DNA of 64,000 nt, from assembly GCA_003952965.2 (NCBI GenBank), contig CM025853.1, positions 14,628,467 to 14,692,466 on the forward strand, given 5' to 3'. The notes below the pieces were generated by a model. That model was not told the DNA's origin, did no database searches, and worked only from the letters and a program-made list of their open reading frames with translations. The translations under genes and the position numbers were made by a program. This document shows positions 21,807 to 33,095 of the stretch, one piece after another (position 1 is the stretch's first letter; every line of letters starts with the position of its first letter). This DNA comes from Morella rubra. Taxonomy: Eukaryota > Streptophyta > Magnoliopsida > Fagales > Myricaceae.

Positions 21807-23085
21807 TGTTAGCCCAAGGTTTTTTTTGCAAACAATCTTCAATTGATTTTGATGATAACAAAGTCTCTAAGTTTTTAAGGACTTTAGATTTTACAATTGT
21901 CAATCCTTTCTTTTAAAAGGATTTATGTCAAGTATCAAAGTTTCTCTCCTTATAAAATCTCTCTAAGCTACTTGATCTTCATTGTTCTTGTTAAATTATC
22001 TTCTTTTTATTGTAAATGGTTGAGAATACAATTGAAAATGGGATATTGTTGTTTAAAGAACATTTTTTTATGACTAAATGTGGAAAGTGTTGACACATTG
22101 ACCCTAAGTGTCGACACAATTGAACTAACTCCCGAAAAGTTTGCTTTCCAGGCATTCAAATGATTTTTTGCTAGTATGGGAGTGTCGAACAATTGCCCTA
22201 AGTGTCGACACATTAAATTAACACCTGAGAGTTCTTTTCTTGGTCAAAGTTTCAATGTGTCAGCACATACCACAAGTGTCAACACATTGTATTATTTTGC
22301 AGATATCCTGGACGCATGCCAAATCATCCAAAAAGCTTGCAAATGTCTCAAATGACCTCCAACGGCACTCAAGCTTTACAAGAAGACCCTTAGGCTAGAA
22401 GCTTTAATAGAAGAAGATGGAGAGAGAAAAAGAGAAGTGTGCGCCATTTCTCTAATTTAGAAGAGAAAGCTTTCAGAGAAGAACTCCACAGCTCCCAAGA
22501 AAAAGCTCGTCCTCCCACCTGAAATACTGTAGCTCTCTTGTGAATCTTGTCTCTTTGCACACCTTAGTACTCATACCTGTTTATTCAGCTTTAAAGAGCT
22601 TTTACTAAGATTCTCTTTATACCCATTCTTGAAAAACACATGAGTGTTTGTGGAAAAACACTTGTCCTTCTTGTTGGGTAGAAGAAATCCTCTAGGTTGT
22701 TGAGATTTGAGAGAGTGAGTTAAGTGTAGCTTGAAAACCTTTGTAAAGGTTACTTAGCACCCGGAAGCTAAGGTGTACTTACTATTTGGAAAATAGTGAA
22801 GGAAGCCAAGGAAGTCGATAGCCTTGGGTGGACGTAGGCAAGTGTTGCCGAACACCCTAAAAGTCACGGTGTCATCTCTACTATCCTTATCTCCATTTAT
22901 GTTGATATTTATTTGTTGCACTTGTTTGTCTTTTCCTTCATTCTCTATATTAGTCCTTGATTATATAGATTTATTCTCTGCTCCTTAGATCGGATCCTTA
23001 CCATATTGGGTTTAAAAGAAAAGGGGAAGAAAAGTTTTATAAAACCCAATTCACCCCCCCCTTGGGTTGTGTTTTGACCTTCTCA
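21807..23085 (+). mobile_element. 5' LTR of a SIRE-like copia element
   Basis: Begins TGTTAGCCCAAGG and ends CTTCTCA. The end follows the CCCAATTCACCCCCCC / CTTGGGTTGTG block. A primer-binding site and gag follow directly. It is about 1279 bp long, close to the 1287-bp solo LTR at 4285-5571, and shares its layout. Confidence 0.85.
22085..22295. repeat. GTGTCGACAC-type palindromic words in the LTR
   Basis: Five or six copies of GTGTCGACACATT or variants (GTGTTGACACATT, GTGTCAACACATT), spaced 20-90 bp. They occupy the same relative zone as the GGTCGACCG array in the related solo LTR. Confidence 0.7.
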
Positions 23086-23086
23086 A

Positions 23087-23099
23087 TTGGTATCGAGCT
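23087..23099 (+). other. Primer-binding site (initiator Met-tRNA type)
   Basis: TTGGTATCGAGCT lies two bases after the LTR end. It matches the plant retrotransposon TGGTATCAGAGC site with one base missing. Confidence 0.75.
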
Positions 23100-23149
23100 A
23101 GGTTAGCGCTTTTTAAATGACAACCCTAGTTAGACACTCTTAGTTGAAG

Positions 23150-24169
23150 GGCAGTCGACAAATCGACTCCCTTATTTAATGGAACCTCCTATAACTATTG
23201 GAAGGCAAGGATGAGAATCTACATCCAAGCCGTTGATTATGATCTGTGGAGAATCATTTCAAGAGGTCCTCGATTTCCCAAAGGAGCAGATGGAAAGCTC
23301 AAGGAAGAAAGATTTTGAAGAGAATGATCTTAAGCTCATGTCTCTAAATTCTAAGGCTATGAATGTTTTGTACTGTTCTATCGATTCAAATGAGTTCAAT
23401 TATCTCTGGATGCGATATTGCTAAAGAAATTTAGGATAAACTTCTAGTATCCCATGAAGGTACAAATCAGGTAAAAGAAAGCAAGATTAGCATGCTTGTC
23501 CATAGCTATGAGCTCTTTAAGATGAGATTGATGAATCTATCTTTCTATGTTTACTCGTTTTACTGATATAAATGGGTTAAATCTTTGGTAAAGAATACAC
23601 TAATGATGAAATGGAAGAAAGATTCTCAGGTGTCTTCCTAAAGCTTGGGAACCCAAGGTCACCGCAACATTCAAGAAGCTAAGACTTGACAAAGCTCTCC
23701 TTGGACGAGCTCATGGATCTCTCATGACCCATGAGATGAATCAAGTAAAGGAGAATGAAGATGAAGGAAAAGGAAAAGGGGTGTTGCCCTAAAGGCAACA
23801 TACTCTAGTGAGGATGAATCCTCTGAGGATGATGAGGAAATGGCTCTATTCACTAAAAGATTCAAGAAGTTCTTCAATAAAACAAAGGGGATAAAACATC
23901 CTCAAAAAAACATTAAAATTACAGGCAAAAGAATGAAATTATTTGCTTCGGTGCAAGAAGCGGGCCACATAAGTCGGATGGCACGTTGGAACAAAGTCCA
24001 AGGGTTTCAAAGATAAAAAGAAAGCATTCTTAGCGGCATGGGAGAATCCGATGAAAGTAATAGTGAGAGCGATGAAGAAGTTACAAATCTTTGCCTCATG
24101 GCAAAGGACAATCGAAGATGAGGTACAAAAATCTTCGACTTACTCATTTACTTTCGAGGAATTACAAGA
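23150..24169 (+). pseudogene. Copia gag (SIRE/Maximus-like), frameshifted, cut by gap
   Basis: Gag of a copia element. YWKARMRIYIQAVDYDLW (near 23200) starts the capsid-like region, with later pieces in shifted frames including EGTNQVKESKI and YTNDEM. An acidic stretch, SSEDESSEDDEEMALF, is at about 23805. A zinc-knuckle remnant, LLRCKKPGHI, is near 23945. A second acidic stretch just before the gap is typical of SIRE-type gag. There are several stops and frameshifts. Protease and everything after it would lie in the N gap. Confidence 0.75.
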
Positions 24170-25169
24170 NNNNNNNNNNNNNNNNNNNNNNNNNNNNNNN
24201 NNNNNNNNNNNNNNNNNNNNNNNNNNNNNNNNNNNNNNNNNNNNNNNNNNNNNNNNNNNNNNNNNNNNNNNNNNNNNNNNNNNNNNNNNNNNNNNNNNNN
24301 NNNNNNNNNNNNNNNNNNNNNNNNNNNNNNNNNNNNNNNNNNNNNNNNNNNNNNNNNNNNNNNNNNNNNNNNNNNNNNNNNNNNNNNNNNNNNNNNNNNN
24401 NNNNNNNNNNNNNNNNNNNNNNNNNNNNNNNNNNNNNNNNNNNNNNNNNNNNNNNNNNNNNNNNNNNNNNNNNNNNNNNNNNNNNNNNNNNNNNNNNNNN
24501 NNNNNNNNNNNNNNNNNNNNNNNNNNNNNNNNNNNNNNNNNNNNNNNNNNNNNNNNNNNNNNNNNNNNNNNNNNNNNNNNNNNNNNNNNNNNNNNNNNNN
24601 NNNNNNNNNNNNNNNNNNNNNNNNNNNNNNNNNNNNNNNNNNNNNNNNNNNNNNNNNNNNNNNNNNNNNNNNNNNNNNNNNNNNNNNNNNNNNNNNNNNN
24701 NNNNNNNNNNNNNNNNNNNNNNNNNNNNNNNNNNNNNNNNNNNNNNNNNNNNNNNNNNNNNNNNNNNNNNNNNNNNNNNNNNNNNNNNNNNNNNNNNNNN
24801 NNNNNNNNNNNNNNNNNNNNNNNNNNNNNNNNNNNNNNNNNNNNNNNNNNNNNNNNNNNNNNNNNNNNNNNNNNNNNNNNNNNNNNNNNNNNNNNNNNNN
24901 NNNNNNNNNNNNNNNNNNNNNNNNNNNNNNNNNNNNNNNNNNNNNNNNNNNNNNNNNNNNNNNNNNNNNNNNNNNNNNNNNNNNNNNNNNNNNNNNNNNN
25001 NNNNNNNNNNNNNNNNNNNNNNNNNNNNNNNNNNNNNNNNNNNNNNNNNNNNNNNNNNNNNNNNNNNNNNNNNNNNNNNNNNNNNNNNNNNNNNNNNNNN
25101 NNNNNNNNNNNNNNNNNNNNNNNNNNNNNNNNNNNNNNNNNNNNNNNNNNNNNNNNNNNNNNNNNNNNN
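24170..25169. other. Assembly gap (1000 N)
   Basis: Exactly 1000 undetermined bases, a round placeholder size, so the true distance is unknown. The copia element is lost in it, and the sequence right of the gap is unrelated to copia. Confidence 0.99.
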
Positions 25170-27470
25170 GATCAATAATTCAATATTAATTTGGGAAATA
25201 TTTAATAGTTCGTTTTTGTTGTAGTATAAGGACTTTTGTGGTAGTAATTTGGAAAAGTGTAGTATATGGAAAAATGAAAACATATGGCTTACGGTGACAC
25301 TAGAATGTTTTTTTTGTTTGTTTAAGCAACCAAACATGTCTTAATCAGCGCTAGAAAATCATTTCACTTCTTCTGTTTATTATTTATAAATTTTTGTTTA
25401 TTTATACTACACTAACACTATACTGAGAAAATAATTGCACTATATATAGTGTCTGCTTCAAAAATTATTCTTTGTTTTTCCCGATCTTTTTTCATTCTTA
25501 TCAGAAGCGATCCTACATAATGACGAAAATCTCAACAAGTGCCAAATTTTTATTTCGTGTATAATTGTTTAGTTTGACGTTAAAAAATGCGAAATCATTA
25601 AAGGTAGTACAGTATTTTAAATACGTTGTGTTTTATAAATATTTTTTTTGTATCAACGCAGAATTCTCACTGTAATTCAAATGTCGATCGTATTAATTTG
25701 TAAATTTGGGATATATAACTCATAATTGACAAACGCCTAAAAAATATTAACTATCTTCATCAAAATGCAGGGCATATAACTAAGTTAACATTGGTGACAC
25801 GATCTTCTACAATTTTAGACGGAAAATAATAAAACCTGCATGCAAGATTCTGAAAAAATAAATGAGCATGAGAAACAGTAAATTTGGCTCAGCGTAACAT
25901 AAGAGTTAAATGAAGATTGTGGGCTTCCGAACATAGTAATAGTATATATTGCGATTGTCATAGATATAAATTGACTCTAATAGACTCAAAGGCATATAAA
26001 AATAAATATCATCACAAAATTCAAATTTCATTGGATCCTTAAAATTTAGATCTGATGGTAGTATACCAACTTTCGGGAACAAACCACGTCGACAGTTGTT
26101 TTAAGGTGGGATGATAAATTATGAGATATAGTGGATATATTGGTATAGACGGATCTGGCCGTCAAGGCATCTTCCAACCATGATTAGGATCTCATACTAT
26201 TAAACCATTTTTTACGGTCATGGCCTGTGGACTTCTAAAACTATATGAGTGTTCAGAAACAATAATGACTGCAGTGTGGTCATCGGTTCTTCGGTCACCA
26301 CAAAGGAATTTAGAGGTATCACTTTATTTCATGAACAAATACGTACTGGATCATCTACGTTTATCATGAGCTGTCGTATACATTCCTTGGGGAATCTACA
26401 CCATCTTCGCTTGGTGCACATAGTAATTTGTTCATCTTTTTCAGGATTGAAATGTGTTTTAGTGCGAAAATAATCGTTTCATTATATTCTACGAGTTATG
26501 GTTTGATTAATTATATTCTCAACGAGTTAAATGGTTGTGCCGGATGGTGGTTGAAGTATTCTTGTAAATGTACACTTTCTCCCTTATAATGGTGAAGAGG
26601 TCCCGTTTCATTTACACGGGTACCGAGTTGAACAGACGTAAATATTTTCTTACAATCATTTTTTGCGAAGGGCTTACTTATATGCATGATAATATCTGGG
26701 ACACTGAAAAAAAAGTTGTGAAATGTATACATATTTACTAGTGGTGGAGTGAAGAGAAATTCGGCGTGCAACATGGGTGATATATACGTGTTCATGAGTG
26801 GATTCCCAACTTATATGCATTAAAAGTAGTACAGATGTGCAAGTCCGCAGAAATAACACTTAATAACATTCTTGGACAGATTGTACTGTGTTCGATGATT
26901 AATTACGCACGTTGAATGTTATGATAGACCTAAAGCCGACGTGTCCTGTCCATTGCACCGATACAGTCCTATCCCAAAAATACAAGACCAAAGCATATAT
27001 TAATACATAGAATAGTGTACTTAGCCTAAACGAGTGATATATGATTAATGGGAGCTAACAACACACGTACCTTAAACCAGTAGTCGTACTTTGGGTTTCC
27101 TTTAATATATGGATGGACGCCTCAGTGTGTCGTGGGCGTTTAATTGTGAGGGTCAATCTGCATAAAGCAGCCATGATCTGATGAAAGTAAGAATTCACCG
27201 TTTGCCTAGAATGTTGAAATCGATCCATAACTTGCCGTTGAGTTTCTCTGTGCCCCATGATCTTTATAAACATGCATAATGCCTCCTCCACCCCTAAGCG
27301 TTCTGTGGGTTTGTATCCACCCTCTGGCGGGATGGGGGATGTTGGGAGCAATTGACGAAACTTGGTGGTAATACATCCTATATTGTATAGAAATCTAACT
27401 TTGTCATACGACAACACAACAAAGAGACGCAAATAGCGGTAAGGGAAATAAGATAGAGTAGATCATAGGA
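25170..27470 (+). repeat. Left arm of a 4.6-kb imperfect inverted repeat
   Basis: Starts at the first base after the gap. Landmarks pair with the reverse complement of the right arm at nearly constant coordinate sums: AGCGCTAG 25347 with 29646; AACGCAGAATTCTC near 25660 with the copy near 29400; TTTCGGGAACAA 26071 with 29042; GGTCATCGGTTC 26278 with 28870; AACTTGCCGTTGAGTT 27226 with 27660. Differences are mostly one- or two-base indels. This arm has the better reading frame for the transposase. Confidence 0.88.
26395..27432 (-). pseudogene. PIF/Harbinger-type (HARBI1-like) transposase
   Basis: Minus-strand gene in the left arm. The first exon (27432-27055) has the N-terminal domain: GYKPTERLGVEEALCMFIKI, MGHRETQRQVMDRFQHSRQT, then NSYFHQIMAALCR. 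After one frameshift comes HPYIKGNPKYDYWFK, followed by a GT donor. A short exon near 26935-26985 reads DCIGAMD, the usual site of the first catalytic aspartate. Another segment (about 26630-26511) reads HYKGESVHLQEYFNHHPAQP, matching the part before the FNYRHSSLRN motif of the family. A FPILKKM-like piece follows near 26440. The family nuclease cuts at TTA-type sites; domesticated relatives exist. The N-terminus is lost at the palindrome centre. Confidence 0.75.
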
Positions 27471-29801
27471 ACAATTATAAAAGTATAGGAATAATGCGCA
27501 TAAAGGAGGAATCAAAACTTGGTCTAGGGATAATAGGTTATTTCACTCAAAATTGCCAAGCCCAAGAAATAGCAAGCGGGTGGATAAAAACAGAAGCTTA
27601 GGGTGGAGGGAGGCATTAATGCATGTTTAGTAAAGTATGGGGGACAGAGAACTCAACGGCAAGTTATTGGATGATTTCACATTCTGGCAAGGAGATATTT
27701 TCTTAAACACTCTTATATTTAAGATCTAGATCATGGCTGCTTCTAAATTGGGCACAGATTTTGACAGCTCACAATTATAAAATTATAGCACACGAACACT
27801 TGAGGACTCATACATATATTAATCATGGATCAACCACTTATGAAATTTAGAACTACTACGGTTTTTTACTAGGTAAGGACAGTCGTTGTTGTTAGTTTCC
27901 CATTTAATATTCCAGTGATGTCACTCGTCGTTTAGCGCTAATGTAGTACTATTCTACTGCTATTTAAGATATTAAATTTTAGTGTATAATATTTTATTGG
28001 GTTTGTGCAGTATTAATTTTTCGGATCACCTAAGGAACTAGATATTTCGGATGCTTAAATGGACAGGGATAACGCTCCGTTGCTGTTAGGGTCTCACAAT
28101 AAAGATCAAAAGCGGGTAATTAGATCGGCGGCTAAACAAGTCTAATACATGTTGAGAAATTAGGTAATGGCTAGATATTCAGAACGCATACAGATTTAAG
28201 AGACTGTCGACATTTTGCATAATATATGAACGCTAGGTTGAACCGAAAAGGTTTCCCACAATGACTAAGCGTACTAACAAGTTGTGTTTCGATTGCACGG
28301 CTTAAAATGTGTTGTGGCACCGAATTTCTTAACAGATAGGTATGCAGTATATTTTAGATGTGTTTAACACATGTTTTTTCTCCTGTGCTTATTTTATTAT
28401 TGATATAGTAGCATTCGTCAAATCATGCATTTGCTCAGTAGAGGGAATCTATTTATATGAGTTCTGTCTGAATATCTGGAGTATCGTGTATGGAAGGGGT
28501 ACTCTCTCACAATATAAGGGAGAGAAGTGCATTTACAAAACTTCAACACACACGCGGCGGACAACATAAATACTCTAATGAGGTAAAAATTTAACTTAAA
28601 TCAGTTAATGCATAACTTAGTATGAACGGATTAATAAGGAAGTTTATTCTTCGGAAAAACCACTAAAAATCCAATATTGCAAATCTCGACACACACGACG
28701 ACACTATTTACTATGATGGGACACATGTGAATTAGATTGTTGGTAGCAGTTGCTTGTTAATACTTAACATACTATACAAGCTCACGAGTGGAGCGAGATA
28801 GAATATGTGTTATGTATTTCAATGATAGGGTATAAGAATACCAATTATGTTGTGGGTGAGACGGAAGGAACCGATGACCAATGCAGTCATTGTTTGGCTC
28901 TGCTCTAAAGTTTTAAGATGAGGTGCAGCAGCCATGCGCGTAAAAAAATGATGAGATCGCTAACATGATGTGGATGCACGCGCAAGGCAATATACCACAA
29001 TATCAGTAATTTATCATCCCATAAAACGTGGTCGACGTGGTTGTTCCCGAAAGTGGTATACGATTCAATCTGTTTTAAGATTATGGATTTGAATTTGTGA
29101 TTGATATTAGTTTTTTATGATGTTTTGATTTATAGATATTATAGCTAGATAGTGTACTTGACGATGGCGGAGGCACCATTCTGTTGTTGCGGTCATGGAC
29201 AGACGCAGCTCCATATGGGGTCGTTAGTGTGCGGTTTTATTTATTTTGTCTTAAAAATTGTAGAGACTGGTCAAATGTGAACTAGTAATGGCCCTGCATT
29301 TGATGAAGAAATAAAGGTATTTAGGGTTGTCAGTATGTGAATATATGAATTTACTTTTAACTTTCAGTCGACATTTGAATTTACAGTTGGAGAATTCTGC
29401 GTTGAATGACAAAAAAAAATATTATAAACACAACAGTAATTACGGACTACATTAGTTGTTCGATTGATGCAACACAATTACAGAAAAATTAAAATTGTCA
29501 CTTTGAATTTCTCATTACTTCGTGTTTTTGTATTTAAGGGAATGAAAAAAAATTGAAAAACAAAAATATTGCAAGGATGGGCTAAGTGGCAATGTCCAAT
29601 AGTGTAGTTGAGGGCATAAAAAAAAAAAAAAAACAGAAGATAGAACTAGCGCTTTAGCATGGTCGGAGCTTAACAAACAAAAAAACATCATGGTCGACCG
29701 CAAGTCCACTAGTTTTCATTTTTTTCCAACTCACTTTTATTTACACAAAAGTCAAACAAACAAACCTAATGATTGCCAATGATTAGAATTAATTATCATC
29801 C
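27471..29801 (-). repeat. Right arm of the 4.6-kb imperfect inverted repeat
   Basis: Mirror of the left arm down to about 29801, which pairs with the first bases after the gap, so the true repeat may extend into the gap. Here the transposase region lies on the + strand (about 27580-28560) and has no usable frame. Compared with the left arm it shows many single-base gains or losses, for example GGAGGGAGG against GGAGGAGG and TTAATGC against TTATGC. Confidence 0.85.
27580..28560 (+). pseudogene. Mirror copy of the Harbinger-type transposase, frame destroyed
   Basis: The inverted counterpart of the left-arm gene. It is recognisable at DNA level over AGGCATTAATGCATGTTTAG and CTCAACGGCAAGTTAT, and again at GTACTCTCTCACAATATAAG (about 28498). 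Single-base indels every 10-20 bases remove any reading frame. Confidence 0.7.
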
Positions 29802-29995
29802 TAAAAATTTTTAACATCTACATAAACACACTTCAAAATTTTCAACTTTTTACAAACTCCAATAAACTCAATATTCAAAAGATTCCCAAAATTTTGATAA
29901 TATTTCCCGAAATTTTGACAATCACCCACCTAGATATATATTTATATTTGATATTTATTGCTGTTATCTCCATATTTCTAGGATACATAAAAAAA
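29802..29995. other. AT-rich leader before copia gag
   Basis: No LTR terminus or primer-binding site was recognised upstream of the second copia, so its 5' end is missing or replaced by the inverted repeat. Confidence 0.45.
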
Positions 29996-31388
29996 ATGAC
30001 TCTTAAAAGCGGAATTGATGCCTCAAAAATAGAAAATCTAAATGGCATCAATTATAGAATGTGGAGACGACACATGTCTTATTTACTTACACATGAAAAG
30101 ATATTATATACTCTCAACTAAAAAGCCACATGTTACAGACTTAAACAATGCCGAGGCCATTATAAAAAATGATAAATGGGTTAATGATAATTTAATGGCC
30201 AAAGCTACCTTATTACGCAACATAAAAGAAAATCTCATTTCTCTTTTCGAGTATAGTGAAACAGCAAAAGAAATGATAGAGGCTTTAGAGGCTAAGTATG
30301 GTCCAAGATCAGATACTCACATACAACTCTTATTGGATAAATACAATTGCTCACGTATGAATGAGAATTATCATGTGGGGGAACATGTGAACCATATGGA
30401 GTTAATTGCAAAAGAATTAGAAAATAATGGTCATCCAATATTTGACAAGATTCAAGTTACAACTATGCTTAACAGCTTATCTCTTTCATGGGAGCATGTT
30501 GTTACAACTCTTACACACAGTGGAAAAGAAATCTCGATGGTTTCTCTTCTTGTTTTGCTGGTACTTGAAGAAGAGAGAATGAAAAAAAGAAAGAGAGGTG
30601 TACTCATGATTGCACAAGCAACAAGTTCCCAAGTTCCACAGCCACCAGTAAAAAGATAGACAAAATCCAAAAAAAAGTGGCAAAAGAAGTTCAAGCCTGG
30701 AAAGAAGATAAAAGGAGTGTGCTTCAAGTGTGGAAAGCTGGGACAATTTAAAAAGGATTGTCCTAAATATCATGACCGCAATAAGAACAAGGAGATTACA
30801 ATGACTATCACTGAAGTTAAACCAACGTCAACTCGTGGTGGATAGATTCTGGAGCTACAAGACATATATCCAAAAATAGAGCCTTATTTGTAGATTTGAA
30901 GGAAAAATCACTAGGCGAACACAAGGTCTACATGGGTAACAATACCTACAGTGATGTCATGGGAGAAGGTAAATGTAAATTTTATTATAAAGGTTAGTCA
31001 TAATATTAAGTGATGTTTTGTTTGTACCAAATATCCATAGAAATTTATTATCTGTTTCTGTCTTAGAAAATAAAGGATATGAGATACGTTTTACGTCTGG
31101 TCATGTATATCTGAGAAAAGGTGATGTAAATTTAGAAGGAACAAAAGTAGATGATATGTATTTAATCCCAATTGATAATAATAAAGTTTCTATTTCTAGT
31201 TATTTGAATGTGTCAGATGATAAAAATAATTCTTATTTATGGAATTTACGGTTAGGTCACATAAATAAAAATAAAATGCTCATAATGGTTAATAATGGGT
31301 TGATCCCTTAACCTAAAATTGATTATTTCGATATTTGTGAATCATGTATCAAGGGCAAAATGACTAGTAAGTTATTTGCAAAGCATTG
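29996..31388 (+). pseudogene. Second copia element: gag, protease, pre-integrase part
   Basis: The ATG at 29996 starts MTLKSGIDASKIENLNGINY, a copia gag N-terminus. After a frameshift the gag continues from about 30110 to 30656, with ATLLRNIKENLISLFEYSET and EALEAKYG. Zinc knuckle CFKCGKLGQFKKDC at about 30720 has Gln where the metal-binding His should be. Protease WIDSGATRHIS (30840) keeps its catalytic Asp. Pre-integrase LWNLRLGHINKNKM (31240) and CESCIKGKMTSKLF (31337) follow. The frame stops at 31388, where a gypsy element begins, and resumes at 37038. Confidence 0.88.
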
Positions 31389-31779
31389 GAAATCACTCAT
31401 ATATAGAGTTCATACATCAAGGTATAGAAAAAACGGAATAATAAGTCTAGACAATTCCAACACAAAAAAAATTAAATGCTCTTTGAAAATCGCTGCTATG
31501 CCATTCTTGACGTCCAGAAGTAAAAACTTCTAACTTTCTCTAGAATCTCAAAATGATATGAGGTCAAGTGCGTTGAAACTAGAGATGTAGAGCTTTCCAA
31601 CCATATATTGTACGCTGATTGACTCTTCGTAAATCGTTCCAGTTGAGGTGCAGATCTGTTCGAGATGCACATGATACTTTGTTACCTCGGCCCGAGTTAC
31701 AAGTGTTGCTTTGTTACCTCGGCCCAAGTGTGTTTTCCCAGAATAGTTATGCCGAGGTGCAAAGGATGCTCCTGCATCA
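31389..31779 (-). repeat. Truncated 3' LTR of the gypsy element
   Basis: Aligns to 36641-37037 of the other LTR, sharing for example AATCACTCATATATAGAG and ATGCCGAGGTGCAA. In element orientation it starts TGATGCAGG at 31779 but lacks the last 250 bp that the other copy has. Confidence 0.9.
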
Positions 31780-31790
31780 TTCTCCCCGTC
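31780..31790 (-). other. Polypurine tract of the gypsy element
   Basis: On the minus strand GACGGGGAGAA lies directly before the LTR start, as expected for second-strand priming. Confidence 0.75.
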
Positions 31791-31829
31791 TTGAAAAAAC
31801 TCGCCTTCGAGTTTGAATCCAGTCTTCCC

Positions 31830-32170
31830 AGCAACTGATCTAACTTCTTGAGCTATTCACCAGAAATCCATACATCTTCGAACTTGGTTTCTCAGGCCAT
31901 CGAACCAAGTATTGTGTGTAAGTGCCACGCCGAGTTGTGATAGAATGCACATCCAGAACATCAATGGACTCGCGTGGAGAGTTAGAGAGGCCGCCTTCTA
32001 AATCCTTTGGTTCCATAGCAATCTGCTCCTCATCGCATAATAAGGATAAAGATCATATATTGAACGTAGGACTTATGGAAAATCCAGGGTAATTCAATGC
32101 GATAAGCATTTGGACCCAACTTCTTTAGAACTCGACAAGGACCAAACTTCCTCTGTTTCAGCTTGTTATA
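31830..32170 (-). pseudogene. Gypsy integrase C-terminus and chromodomain-like segment
   Basis: On the minus strand, after the integrase, NKLKQRKFGPCRVLKKLGP is visible (near 32160-32105). Further on come DVLDVHSITTRRGTYTQYLV and RWPEKPSS, then a frameshifted W-containing stretch (about 31960-31850). YLVRW plus the downstream Trp are the core of a chromodomain, which in chromoviruses guides integration to heterochromatin. A few single-base shifts interrupt it. The lineage (Galadriel/Reina-like) is inference. Confidence 0.6.
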
Positions 32171-33095
32171 GTACCAACAGGAAACCTTTCCTTCCGTAGA
32201 TAGACCATAACCAGATCTCCTTCCTTGAACTCCAATTTCCTTCGATGAACATCAGCCTTGGACTTATACATCTGAGTAGAATGCTGCAATTGATGTCGAA
32301 CTTGTTCATGAACTTCTTTTATTTGCTCAGCAAACTCTTCAGCTTCCATACTTACTCTTGCTTGATTTGGCAATGGCAGGAGATCAAGAACATGACTTGG
32401 ATTATTGCCATAGACAACTTCAAATGGAGACTTCTTGGTTGATCGATTGGCTGAACTATTGTAAGTTCAGCTTGAGGAATGACAAAGTCCCACTTCCTTG
32501 GATGCTCTCTCCACTAAACTTCTCAGCAAATTTCCAAGAGATCTATTCACCACTTCAATTTGTCCATCAGTTTGAGGATGGTAAGCACTAGAGAATTGCA
32601 AACGAGTCCCCAAAAGTTTCCATAGTGTCCTCCAAAAGTGACTAACAAACTTCACATCACGATCCGAAGTAATGGTCTTTGGAACACCATGTAGACGAAC
32701 AACTTCTTTAAAAAATAAGGCAGCAATATGAGATGCATCAGTAGAATTCTTACATGGGATAAAGTGAGCCATCTTGGAGAAACGATCCACTACCACAAAT
32801 ATGCAATCAAACCCGTGCTGTGTTCTAGGCAAACCAAGAACAAAATCCATTGATAAGTCTTCCCAAGAGCATTAGGGATTGGTAAGGGTTGATAATAACC
32901 AGCGTTTTGAACTCCTCCTTTGGCCTTTTGACATACTAGACAGTTTTGCACAAATCTAGCAACATCACGCTTCAACGTAGGCCAAAAGTACCGCAACTTC
33001 ACAAGAGCTTCAGTTTTGTCTCTTCCAAAGTGTCCACCAAGTCCTCCCGCATGCAATTCTTTAATGACAAATAACCTCAAAGAACCCTCCGGCAA
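32158..33095 (-). pseudogene. Gypsy integrase
   Basis: Zinc-binding part with HAGGLGGHFGRDKT, CLVCQKAKGG (33050-32915). Core domain with [25 protein letters not shown] (first catalytic Asp), [10 protein letters not shown] (second Asp) and [16 protein letters not shown] (Glu) at 32850-32530. The C-terminal part QMYKSKADVHRRKLEFKEGD and LVMVYLRKERFP is at about 32270-32175. All three catalytic residues are present, but frameshifts near 32860, 32480 and 32165 break the frame. Confidence 0.9.

Noticed and set aside
25100..25337. Very long frames across the N block
   Set aside because: They consist of undetermined bases; the flanks carry no recognisable protein.
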